A DNA stretch of 64,000 bases from Pisaster brevispinus. Lineage: Eukaryota; Echinodermata; Asteroidea; Forcipulatida; Asteriidae. The position numbers and the translations under genes are program-made. Below the pieces are notes generated by a model. The model was given only the letters and a program-made list of their open reading frames with translations. It ran no database searches and was not told the DNA's origin. The stretch spans positions 16,648,742-16,712,741 of the forward strand of contig JAMKCF010000003.1 of NCBI GenBank assembly GCA_023634235.1, written 5' to 3'. Positions 52,490 through 63,493 of the stretch are shown here, piece by piece (position 1 is the stretch's first letter; each line of letters opens with the position of its first letter).

Positions 52490-55325
52490 CCAGTTCGAAT
52501 CCCGGCAGGATCCTTGATTAATTTTTTTTTCAGAGTCTAAAGATATGAATCATGATTTCACTCATGTGGTAGGAATTTCGCTTGTCTTTGCGTGGAACAC
52601 ATAGCCCAGTGGTTGGGAGATAGTTTCTGGTGGATCGGGACCACGGTTCGAATCCCGACAAGGTCCTTGATTCACTTTTTTTTCTGAGTCTAAAGATTTG
52701 AATCATGATTTCACTTATGTGGTAGGAATTTCGCTTGTCTTTGCGAGGAACACAAAGCCCAGTGGATGTGAGATAGGTTTCTGGTGGTTTGGGACCACGG
52801 TTCTAATCCCGGCAGTGTCCTTGATTCTTTTTTTTTTCTGAGTCTAAAGATTTGAATCATGATTTCACTTATGTGGTAGGAATTTCGCTTGTCTTTGCGT
52901 GGAACACAAAGCCCAGTGGTTTGGACATAGTTTCTGGTGGATCAGGACCACGGTTCGAATCCCGGTGAGGTCCTTGATCCCCCTTTTTTTCTGAGTCTAA
53001 AAATTTGAATCATGATTTTACTTATGAGGTAGGAATTTTGCTTGTCTTTGCGTGGAACAGATAGCTCAGTGGTTGGGAGATAGTTTCTGGTGCGTCGGGA
53101 CCACGGTTCGAATCCTGGAAGTGTCCTTAATTCACTTTTTCCTTTTTCTGAGTCTAAAGATTTGAATCATGATTTCAATTATGAGGTAGGAATTTCGCTT
53201 GTCTTTGCGTGGAACAGATAGCCCTGTGGTTGGGAGATAGGTTCTGGTGGATCGGGACCACGGTTCGAATCCCGATAAGGTCCTTGATTCACTTTTTCTT
53301 TTTTCTAAGTGTAAGTGTTTGAATCATGATTTCACCTATTACGTATGAATTTCGCTTGTCTTTGCGTGGAACAGATAGCCCACTGGTTGGGAGAAAGTTT
53401 CTGGTGGATCGGGACCACGGTTCGAATTTCGAAAAGGTCTTTGATTCACTTTTTCTTTTTTCTAAGTCTTTAGATTTGAATCATGATTACACTTATCATG
53501 ATTTCACTTCAATTTCGCTTGTCTTTGCGTGGATTAGATAGCCCAGTGGTTGGGAGATAGTTCCTGGTGGGTCGGGACCACGGTTCGAATCCCGGCGGTG
53601 TCCTTGATTCACTTTTTCTTTTTTTCTGAGTCTAAGGATTTGAATCATGATTTCACTTATGTGGTAGGAATTTCGCTTGTCTTTGCGTGGAACACAAAGC
53701 CCAGTGGTTGTGAGATAGTTTCTGATGGATCGGGACCACGGTTCGAATCCCGGCAAGGTTCTTGATTCACTTTTTCTTTTTTCTAAGTCTTAAGATTTGA
53801 ATCATGATTTCACTTATATTGTAGGAATTTCGCTTGTTATTGCGTGGAACAATTAGCCCAGTGGTTGGGAGATAGTTTCTGGTGGATCGGGACCTTGGTT
53901 CGAATCCCGGCAGGATCTTGATTTACTTTTTCTTTTTTCTAAGTCTAAGGATTTGAATCATGATTTCACTTATAAGGTAGGAATTTCGCTTGTCTTTGCG
54001 TGGAACAGATAGCCCAGTGGTTGGGAGATAGTTTCTGGTGGATCGGGACCACGGTTCGAATCCCGGCAAAGTCCTTGGTTAACTTTTTCTTTTTTTTGAG
54101 TCTGAAGATTTGAATCATGATTTCACTTATGACGTATGAATTTCGCTTATCTTTGCGTGGAACAGATAGCACAGTGGTTGGGAGATAGTTTCTGGTGGTT
54201 TGGGACCACGGTTCGAATCAGGGCGGTGTCCTTGATTCACTTTTTCCTTTTTTCTGAGTCTAAAGATTTAAATCATGATTTCACTTATGTGGTAGGAGAT
54301 TCGCTTGTCTTTGCGAGGAACACAAAGCCCAGTGGATGTGAGATAGTTTCTGGTGGTTTGGGACCACGGTTCTACTCCCGGCAGTGTCCTTGATTCACTT
54401 TTTTTTCTGAGTCTAAAGATTTGAATCATGATTTCACTTATGTGGTAGGAATTTCGCTTGTCTTTGCGTGGAACACAAAGCCCAGTGGTTTGGACATAGT
54501 TTCTGGTGGATCAGGACCACGGTTCGAATCCCGGTGAGGTCCTTGATCCCCCTTTTTTTCTGAGTCTAAAAATTTGAATCATGATTTTACTTATGAAGTA
54601 GGAATTTTGCTTGTCTTTGCGTGGAACAGATAGCTCAGTGGTTGGGAGATAGTTTCTGGTGCGTCGGGACCACGGTTCAAATCCTGGAAGTGTCCTTAAT
54701 TCACTTTTTCCTTTTTCTGAGTCTAAAGATTTGAATCATGATTTCAATTATGAGGTAGGAATTTCGCTTGTCTTTGCGTGGAACAGATAGCCCTGTGGTT
54801 GGGAGATAGGTTCTGGTGGATCGGGACCACGGTTCGAATCCCGATAAGGTCCTTGATTCACTTTTTCTTTTTTCTAAGTCTAAGTGTTTGAATCATGATT
54901 TCACCTATTACGTATGAATTTCGCTTGTCTTTGCGTGGAACAGATAGCCCACTGGTTGGGAGAAAGTTTCTGGTGGATCGGGACCACGGTTCGAATTTCG
55001 AAAAGGTCTTTGATTCACTTTTTCTTTTTTCTAAGTCTTTAGATTTGAATCATGATTACACTTATCATGAATTCACTTCAATTTCGCTTGTCTTTGCGTG
55101 GATTAGATAGCCCAGTGGTTGGGAGATAGTTCCTGGTGGGTCGGGACCACGGTTCGAATCCCGGCGGTGTCCTTGATTCACTTTTTCTTTTTTCTGAGTC
55201 TAAGGATTTGAATCATGATTTCACTTATGTGGTAGGAATTTCGCTTGTCTTTGCGTGGAACACAAAGCCCAGTGGTTGTGAGATAGTTTCTGATGGATCG
55301 GGACCACGGTTCGAATCCCGGCAAG
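52490..55325 (+). repeat. 3900-bp-spaced higher-order block, copy 1
   Basis: This block matches 56390-59224 at offset 3900 (3899 after a one-T loss near 54555/58455). It includes marker variants AGATAGGTTTC, TTATTGCGTGG and AATCAGGGCGG. An inner repeat places 53326 and 54895 as related monomers at offset 1569. Confidence 0.87.
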
Positions 55326-56389
55326 GTTCTTGATTCACTTTTTCTTTTTTCTAAGTCTTAAGATTTGAATCATGATTTCACTTATATTGTAGGAATTTCG
55401 CTTGTTATTGCGTGGAACAAATAGCCCAGTGGTTGGGAGATAGTTTCTGGTGGATCGGGACCTTGGTTCGAATCCCGGCAGGGTCCTTGATTTACTTTTT
55501 CTTTTTTCTAAGTCTAAGGATTTGAATCATGATTTCACTTATAAGGTAGGAATTTCGCTTGTCTTTGCGTGGAACAGATAGCCCAGTGGTTGGGAGATAG
55601 TTTCTGGTGGATCGGGACCACGGTTCGAATCCCGGCAGGATCCTTGATTAATTTTTTTTTCAGAGTCTAAAGATATGAATCATGATTTCACTCATGTGGT
55701 AGGAATTTCGCTTGTCTTTGCGTGGAACACATAGCCCAGTGGTTGGGAGATAGTTTCTGGTGGATCGGGACCACGGTTCGAATCCCGACAAGGTCCTTGA
55801 TTCACTTTTTTTTCTGAGTCTAAAGATTTGAATCATGATTTCACTTATGTGGTAGGAATTTCGCTTGTCTTTGCGAGGAACACAAAGCCCAGTGGATGTG
55901 AGATAGGTTTCTGGTGGTTTGGGACCACGGTTCTAATCCCGGCAGTGTCCTTGATTCTTTTTTTTTTCTGAGTCTAAAGATTTGAATCATGATTTCACTT
56001 ATGTGGTAGGAATTTCGCTTGTCTTTGCGTGGAACACAAAGCCCAGTGGTTTGGACATAGTTTCTGGTGGATCAGGACCACGGTTCGAATCCCGGTGAGG
56101 TCCTTGATCCCCCTTTTTTTCTGAGTCTAAAAATTTGAATCATGATTTTACTTATGAGGTAGGAATTTTGCTTGTCTTTGCGTGGAACAGATAGCTCAGT
56201 GGTTGGGAGATAGTTTCTGGTGCGTCGGGACCACGGTTCGAATCCTGGAAGTGTCCTTAATTCACTTTTTCCTTTTTCTGAGTCTAAAGATTTGAATCAT
56301 GATTTCAATTATAAGGTAGGAATTTCGCTTGTCTTTGCGTGGAACAGATAGCCCAGTGGTTGGGAGATAGTTTCTGGTGGATCGGGACC
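55326..56389 (+). repeat. Array segment between the 3900-bp copies
   Basis: Monomers here overlap in type with 52.6-53.2 kb. The AGATAGGTTTC head at about 55900 recurs at about 56670, an offset of 770 (five monomers). There is only satellite sequence. Confidence 0.83.
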
Positions 56390-59224
56390 ACGGTTCGAAT
56401 CCCGGCAGGATCCTTGATTAATTTTTTTTTCAGAGTCTAAAGATATGAATCATGATTTCACTCATGTGGTAGGAATTTCGCTTGTCTTTGCGTGGAACAC
56501 ATAGCCCAGTGGTTGGGAGATAGTTTCTGGTGGATCGGGACCACGGTTCGAATCCCGACAAGGTCCTTGATTCACTTTTTTTTCTGAGTCTAAAGATTTG
56601 AATCATGATTTCACTTATGTGGTAGGAATTTCGCTTGTCTTTGCGAGGAACACAAAGCCCAGTGGATGTGAGATAGGTTTCTGGTGGTTTGGGACCACGG
56701 TTCTAATCCCGGCAGTGTCCTTGATTCTTTTTTTTTTCTGAGTCTAAAGATTTGAATCATGATTTCACTTATGTGGTAGGAATTTCGCTTGTCTTTGCGT
56801 GGAACACAAAGCCCAGTGGTTTGGACATAGTTTCTGGTGGATCAGGACCACGGTTCGAATCCCGGTGAGGTCCTTGATCCCCCTTTTTTTCTGAGTCTAA
56901 AAATTTGAATCATGATTTTACTTATGAGGTAGGAATTTTGCTTGTCTTTGCGTGGAACAGATAGCTCAGTGGTTGGGAGATAGTTTCTGGTGCGTCGGGA
57001 CCACGTTTCGAATCCTGGAAGTGTCCTTAATTCACTTTTTCCTTTTTCTGAGTCTAAAGATTTGAATCATGATTTCAATTATGAGGTAGGAATTTCGCTT
57101 GTCTTTGCGTGGAACAGATAGCCCTGTGGTTGGGATATAGGTTCTGGTGGATCGGGACCACGGTTCGAATCCCGATAAGGTCCTTGATTCACTTTTTCTT
57201 TTTTCTAAGTCTAAGTGTTTGAATCATGATTTCACCTATTACGTATGAATTTCGCTTGTCTTTGCGTGGAACAGATAGCCCACTGGTTGGGAGAAAGTTT
57301 CTGGTGGATCGGGACCACGGTTCGAATCTCGAAAAGGTCTTTGATTCACTTTTTCTTTTGTCTAAGTCTTTAGATTTGAATCATGATTACACTTATCATG
57401 ATTTCACTTCAATTTCGCTTGTCTTTGCGTGGATTAGATAGCCCAGTGGTTGGGAGATAGTTCCTGGTGGGTCGGGACCACGGTTCGAATCCCGGCGGTG
57501 TCCTTGATTCACTTTTTCTTTTTTCTGAGTCTAAGGATTTGAATCATGATTTCACTTATGTGGTAGGAATTTCGCTTGTCTTTGCGTGGAACACAAAGCC
57601 CAGTGGTTGTGAGATAGTTTCTGATGGATCGGGACCACGGTTCGAATCCCGGCAAGGTTCTTGATTCACTTTTTCTTTTTTCTAAGTCTTAAGATTTGAA
57701 TCATGATTTCACTTATATTGTAGGAATTTCGCTTGTTATTGCGTGGAACAATTAGCCCAGTGGTTGGGAGATAGTTTCTGGTGGATCGGGACCTTGGTTC
57801 GAATCCCGGCAGGGTCCTTGATTTACTTTTTCTTTTTTCTAAGTCTAAGGATTTGAATCATGATTTCACTTATAAGGTAGGAATTTCGCTTGTCTTTGCG
57901 TGGAACAGATAGCCCAGTGGTTGGGAGATAGTTTCTGGTGGATCGGGACCACGGTTCGAATCCCGGCAAAGTCCTTGGTTAACTTTTTCTTGTTTTTGAG
58001 TCTGAAGATTTGAATCATGATTTCACTTATGACGTATGAATTTCGCTTATCTTTGCGTGGAACAGATAGCACAGTGGTTGGGAGATAGTTTCTGGTGGTT
58101 TGGGACCACGGTTCGAATCAGGGCGGTGTCCTTGATTCACTTTTTCCTTTTTTCTGAGTCTAAAGATTTAAATCATGATTTCACTTATGTGGTTGGAATT
58201 TCGCTTGTCTTTGCGAGGAACACAAAGCCCAGTGGATGTGAGATAGTTTCTGGTGGTTTGGGACCACGGTTCTACTCCCGGCAGTGTCCTTGATTCACTT
58301 TTTTTTCTGAGTCTAAAGATTTGAATCATGATTTCACTTATGTGGTAGGAATTTCGCTTGTCTTTGCGTGGAACACAAAGCCCAGTGGTTTGGACATAGT
58401 TTCTGGTGGATCAGGACCACGGTTCGAATCCCGGTGAGGTCCTTGATCCCCCTTTTTTCTGAGTCTAAAAATTTGAATCATGATTTTACTTATGAGGTAG
58501 GAATTTTGCTTGTCTTTGCGTGGAACAGATAGCTCAGTGGTTGGGAGATAGTTTCTGGTGCGTCGGGACCACGGTTCGAATCCTGGAAGTGTCCTTAATT
58601 CACTTTTTCCTTTTTCTGAGTCTTAAGATTTGATTCATGATTTCAATTATGAGGTAGGAATTTCGCTTGTCTTTGCGTGGAACAGATAGCCCTGTGGTTG
58701 GGAGAGAGGTTCTGGTGGATCGGGACCACGGTTCGAATCCCGATAAGGTCCTTGATTCACTTTTTCTTTTTTCTAAGTCTAAGTGTTTGAATCATGATTT
58801 CACCTATTACGTATGAATTTCGCTTGTCTTTGCGTGGAACAGATAGCCCACTGGTTGGGAGAAAGTTTCTGGTGGATCGGGACCACGGTTCGAATCTCGA
58901 AAAGGTCTTTGATTCACTTTTTCTTTTTTCTAAGTCTTTAGATTTGAATCATGATTACACTTATCATGAATTCACTTCAATTTCGCTTGTCTTTGCGTGG
59001 ATTAGATAGCCCAGTGGTTGGGAGATAGTTCCTGGTGGGTCGGGACCACGGTTCGAATCCCGGCGGTGTCCTTGATTCACTTTTTTTTTTCTGAGTCTAA
59101 GGATTTGAATCATGATTTCACTTATGTGGTAGGAATTTCGCTTGTCTTTGCGTGGAACACAAAGCCCAGTGGTTGTGAGATAGTTTCTGATGGATCGGGA
59201 CCACGGTTCGAATCCCGGCAAGGT
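56390..59224 (+). repeat. 3900-bp-spaced higher-order block, copy 2
   Basis: This is the second copy of 52490-55325, differing by scattered substitutions such as GAATTTCG versus GAATCTCG near 53425/57325 and CTTTTTTCT versus CTTTTGTCT near 53455/57355. It ends where copy 1 reads AAGGTTCTTG and this copy reads AAGGTCCTTG. Confidence 0.86.
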
Positions 59225-62200
59225 CCTTGATTTACTTTTTCTTTTTTCTAAGTCTAAGGATTTGAATCATGATTTCACTTATAAGGTAGGAATTTCGCTT
59301 GTCTTTGCGTGGAACAGATAGCCCAGTGGTTGGGAGATAGTTTCTGGTGGATCGGGACCACGGTTCGAATCCCGGCAAAGTCCTTGGTTAACTTTTTCTT
59401 GTTTTTGAGTCTGAAGATTTGAATCATGATTTCACTTATGACGTATGAATTTCGCTTATCTTTGCGTGGAACAGATAGCACAGTGGTTGGGAGATAGTTT
59501 CTGGTGGTTTGGGACCACGGTTCGAATCAGGGCGGTGTCCTTGATTCACTTTTTCCTTTTTTCTGAGTCTAAAGATTTAAATCATGATTTCACTTATGTG
59601 GTAGGAATTTCGCTTGTCTTTGCGAGAAACACAAAGCCCAGTGGATGTGAGATAGTTTCTGGTGGTTTGGGACCACGGTTCTACTCCCGGCAGTGTCCTT
59701 GATTCACTTTTTTTTCTGAGTCTAAAGATTTGAATCATGATTTCACTTATGTGGTAGGAATTTCGCTTGTCTTTGCGTGGAACACAAAGCCCAGTGGTTT
59801 GGACATAGTTTCTGGTGGATCAGGACCACGGTTCGAATCCCGGTGAGGTCCTTGATCCCCCTTTTTTTCTGAGTCTAAAAATTTGAATCATGATTTTACT
59901 TATGAGGTAGGAATTTTGCTTGTCTTTGCGTGGAACAGATAGCTCAGTGGTTGGGAGATAGTTTCTGGTTGGTCGGGACCACGGTTCGAATCCTGGAAGT
60001 GTCCTTAATTCACTTTTTCCTTTTTCAGAGTATAAAGATTTGAATCATGATTTCAATTATGAGGTAGGAATTTCGCTTGTCTTTGCGTGGAACAGATAGC
60101 CCTGTGGTTGGGAGAAAGTTTCTGGTGGATCGGGACCACGGTTCGAATCTCGAAAAGGTCTTTGATTCACTTTTTCTTTTTTCTAAGTCTTTAGATTTGA
60201 ATCATGATTACACTTATCATGAATTCACTTCAATTTCGCTTGTCTTTGCGTGGATTAGATAGCCCAGTGGTTGGGAGATAGTTCCTGGTGGGTCGGGACC
60301 ACGGTTCGAATCCCGGCGGTGTCCTTGATTCACTTTTTTTTCTGAGTCTAAGGATTTGAATCATGATTTCACTTATGTGGTAGGAATTTCGCTTGTCTTT
60401 GCGTGGAACACAAAGCCCAGTGGTTGTGAGATAGTTTCTGATGGATCGGGACCACGGTTCGAATCCCGGCAAGGTTCTTGATTCACTTTTTCTTTTTTCT
60501 AAGTCTTAAGATTTGAATCATGATTTCACTTATATTGTAGGAATTTCGCTTGTTATTGCGTGGAACAAATAGCCCAGTGGTTGGGAGATAGTTTCTGGTG
60601 GATCGGGACCTTGGTTCGAATCCCGGCAGGGTCCTTGATTTACTTTTTCTTTTTTCTAAGTCTAAGGATTTGAATCATGATTTCACTTATAAGGTAGGAA
60701 TTTCGCTTGTCTTTGCGTGGAACAGATAGCCCAGTGGTTGGGAGATAGTTTCTGGTGGATCGGGACCACGGTTCGAATCCCGGCAAAGTCCTTGGTTAAC
60801 TTTTTCTTGTTTTTGAGTCTGAAGATTTGAATCATGATTTCACTTATGACGTATGAATTTCGCTTATCTTTGCGTGGAACAGATAGCACAGTGGTTGGGA
60901 GATAGTTTCTGGTGGTTTGGGACCACTGTTCGAATCCCGGCAACGTCCTTGATTCACTTTTTTTTCTGAGTCTTTAGATTTGAATCATGATTTCACTTAT
61001 GACGTAGGAATTTCGCTTGTCTTTGAGTGGAACAAATAGCCAAGTGGTTGGCAGATAGTTTCTGGTGGATCGGGACCCCAGTTCGAATCCCGGCAGGGTC
61101 CTTGATTCACTTTTTCTTTATTTGTAAATCTTTAGATTTGAATCATGATTTCACCTATGACGTATGCATTTCGCTTGTCTTTGCGTGGAACAGATAGCCC
61201 ACTGGTTGGGAGAATGTTTCTGGTGGATCGGGACCACGGTTCGAATCCCGAAAAGGTCCTTGATTCACTTTTTCTTTTTTCTAAGTCTTTAGATTTGAAT
61301 CATGATTACACTTATCATGATTTCACTTCAATTTCGCTTGTCTTTGCGTGGATTAGATAGCCCAGTGGTTGGGAGATAGTTCTTGGTGGGTCGGGACCAC
61401 GGTTCGAATCCCGGCGGTGTCCTTGATTCACTTTTTTCTTTTTCTGAGTCTAAAGATTTGAATCATGATTTCACTTATGTGGTAGGAATTTCGCATGTCT
61501 TTGCGTGGAACCGATAGCCCAGTGGTTTTGTTATAGTTTCTGGTGGTTGGGGACCACGGTTCGAATCCCGGCACTGTCCTTGATTCACTTTTTCTTTTTT
61601 CTAAGTCTAAGTGTTTGAATCATGATTTCACCTATGACGTATGCATTTCGCTTGTCTTTGCGTGGAACAGATAGCCCACTGGTTGGGAGAATGTTTCTGG
61701 TGGATCGGGACCACGGTTCGAATCCCGAAAAGGTCTTTGATTCACTTTTTTTTCTAAGTCTTTAGATTTGAATCATGATTACACTTATCATGATTTCACT
61801 TCAATTTCGCTTGACTTTGCGTGGATTAGATAGCCCAGTGGTTGGGAGATAGTTCCTGGTGGGTCGGGACCACGGTTCGAATCCCGGCGGTTTCCTTGAT
61901 TCACTTTTTCCTTTTTCTGAGTCTAAAGATTTAAATCATGATTTCACTTATAAGGTAGGAATTTCGCTTGTCTTTGTGTGGAACAGATAGCCCATTGGTT
62001 GGGAGATAGTTTCTGGTGGATCGGGACCCCAGTTCGAATCCCGGCAGGGTCCTTGATTCACTTTTTCTTTATTTGTAATTCTTTAGATTTGAATCATGAT
62101 TCCACTTATGACGTATGAATTTCGCTTGTCTTTGACTGGAACAGATATCCCAGTGGTTGGGATATAGTTTCTGGTGGGTCGGGACCACGGTTCGAATCCC

Positions 62201-62733
62201 GACAAGGTCCTTGATTCACTTTTTCTTTTTTCTAAGTCTAAGTGTTTGAATCATGATTTCACCTATGAAGTATGAATTTCGCTTGTCTTTGCGTGGAACA
62301 GATAGCCCACTGGTTGGGAGAAAGTTTCTGGTGGATCGGGACCACGGTTCGAATCCCGAAAAGGTCTTTGATTCACTTTTTCTTTTTTCTATGTCTTTAG
62401 ATTTGAATCATGATTACACTTATCATGATTTCACTTCAATTTCGCTTGTCTTTGCGTGGATTAGATAGCCCAGTGGTTGGGAGATAGTTCTTGGTGGGTC
62501 GGAACCACGGTTCGAATCCCGGCGGTGTCCTTGATTCACTTTTTTCTTTTTCTGAGTCTAAAGATTTGAATCATGATTTCACTTATGTGGTAGGAATTTT
62601 GCATGTCTTTGCGTGGAACCGATAGCCCAGTGGTTTTGTTATAGTTTCTGGTGGTTGGGGACCACGGTTCGAATCCCGGCACTGTCCTTGATTCACTTTT
62701 TCTTTTTTCTAAGTCTAAGTGTTTGAATCATAA
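59225..62733 (+). repeat. Array segment with 1108-bp repeat
   Basis: The first part repeats 57.8-58.6 kb variants at an offset of about 1409. Segment 61140-61625 recurs at 62248-62733 at offset 1108, sharing the rare head GAACCGATAGCCC with TTTTGTTATAG (61511/62619). A 477-bp three-monomer spacing is visible between 61161 and 61638. Confidence 0.83.
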
Positions 62734-63353
62734 TTTCACTTATGAGGTAAGAATTTATCATCTCTTTGCGTGGAACAAATAGCCCAGTGGTTGGGAGATA
62801 GTCTTTGGTGGTTCGGGACCACGGTTCGAATCCCTGCAAGGTTTTTGATTCACTTTTTCTTTTTTCTGAGTCTAAAGATTTGAATCATGATTTCACTTAT
62901 GTGGTAGGAATTTCGCATGTCTTTGCGTGGAACAGATAGCCCAGTTGTTAGGAGATAGTTTCTGGTAGATCGGGACCACGGTTCGAATCCCGGCAAGGTT
63001 CTTGATTCACTTTTCTTTTTTTCTGAGTCTAAAGATTTGAATCATGATTTCACTTATGTGTTAGGAATTTCGCATGTCTTTGCGTGGAACAGATAGCCCA
63101 GTGGTTTTGAGATAGTTTCTGGTGGTTCGGGACCACGGTTCGAATCCCAGCAAGGTTTTTGATTCATTTTTTCTTTTTTCTGGGTCTAAAGATTTGAATC
63201 ATGATTTCACTTATGTGGTAGGAATTTCGCATGTCTTTGCGTGGAACAGATAGCCCAGTGGTTGGGAGATAGTTTCTGGTGGTTCGGGACCACGGTTCGA
63301 ATCTCGGCAGGGTCCTTGATTCACTTTTTCTTTTTTCTGAGTCTAAAGATTTG

Positions 63354-63363
63354 AATCATGATT
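63354..63363. other. Conserved linker palindrome AATCATGATT, representative
   Basis: This 10-bp perfect dyad lies in the linker, 54 bases before the next box A. It recurs in the great majority of monomers, extending to the 12-bp AAATCATGATTT where the linker reads TTTAAATC. Its role is unknown. It could be a binding site for a dimeric protein or simply inherited ancestral sequence. Confidence 0.55.
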
Positions 63364-63407
63364 TCACTTATGTGGTAGGAATTTCGCATGTCTTTGCGTG
63401 GAACAGA

Positions 63408-63418
63408 TAGCCCAGTGG
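63408..63418 (+). promoter_or_regulatory. Box A (pol III internal promoter), representative
   Basis: TAGCCCAGTGG matches every position of the eukaryotic box A consensus TRGYNNARNGG. Frequent variants elsewhere in the array that still fit are TAGCTCAGTGG and TAGCCAAGTGG. Variants that break one position are TAGCCCACTGG, AAGCCCAGTGG, TAGCCCTGTGG and CAGCCCAGTGG. Confidence 0.8.
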
Positions 63419-63440
63419 TTGGGAGATAGTTTCTGGTGGA

Positions 63441-63464
63441 TCGGGACCACGGTTCGAATCCCGG
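63441..63464 (+). other. Alternative hairpin enclosing box B
   Basis: TCGGGA at 63441-63446 can pair with TCCCGG at 63459-63464 (five Watson-Crick pairs plus a terminal T-G) around a 12-base loop that holds most of box B. In monomers reading TCCCGA after box B the stem is six perfect pairs. It replaces the standard T stem, which in this register has only two or four pairs. The hairpin is seen in the sequence; its existence as RNA structure is inferred. Confidence 0.5.
63451..63461 (+). promoter_or_regulatory. Box B (TFIIIC site), representative
   Basis: GGTTCGAATCC fits the box B core GWTCRANNC completely. It begins 43 bases after the start of box A, the spacing of an intronless tRNA gene. 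It is the most constant element I see across subfamilies. The common CAGTTCGAATCC form keeps the core, while GGTTCTAATCC, GGTTCTTATCC and GTTTCGAATCC forms break it. Confidence 0.82.
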
Positions 63465-63481
63465 CAAGGTCCTTGATTCAC

Positions 63482-63493
63482 TTTTTCTTTTTT
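63482..63493 (+). terminator. T-run pol III terminator, representative
   Basis: T5-C-T6 on the + strand begins 21 bases after the end of box B. Four or more T residues in the non-template strand normally terminate pol III. Nearly every monomer has such a run at the same place, varying from T5-C-T3 to a single run of 8-10 T. Confidence 0.7.

Larger units (their letters stand above)
63396..63493 (+). ncRNA. Representative consensus monomer: predicted pol III tRNA-like unit
   Basis: This copy near the right end is a clear example of the unit. It contains box A at 63408-63418, box B at 63451-63461 and the T5-C-T6 terminator at 63482-63493. Aligned to tRNA numbering with T8 at 63408, the TTC of the T loop falls exactly on positions 54-56 and the anticodon triplet position (63433-63435) reads CTG between T33 and G37. 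The D stem keeps three G-C pairs, but the anticodon stem does not pair and the T stem is poor. A transcript starting just upstream of box A would be about 90 nt. Family knowledge says this geometry is enough for TFIIIC binding. Transcription itself is inferred, and a functional tRNA is unlikely. Confidence 0.5.

Noticed and set aside
63354..63363. CENP-B box
   Set aside because: The linker palindrome does not contain the core bases of the known CENP-B motif, so a centromere role is not supported by this sequence.
63482..63493. Poly(A) tail of an opposite-strand retroposon
   Set aside because: Box A and box B are on the + strand upstream of the T-run at terminator distance, and no promoter or retroposon body is seen on the minus strand.
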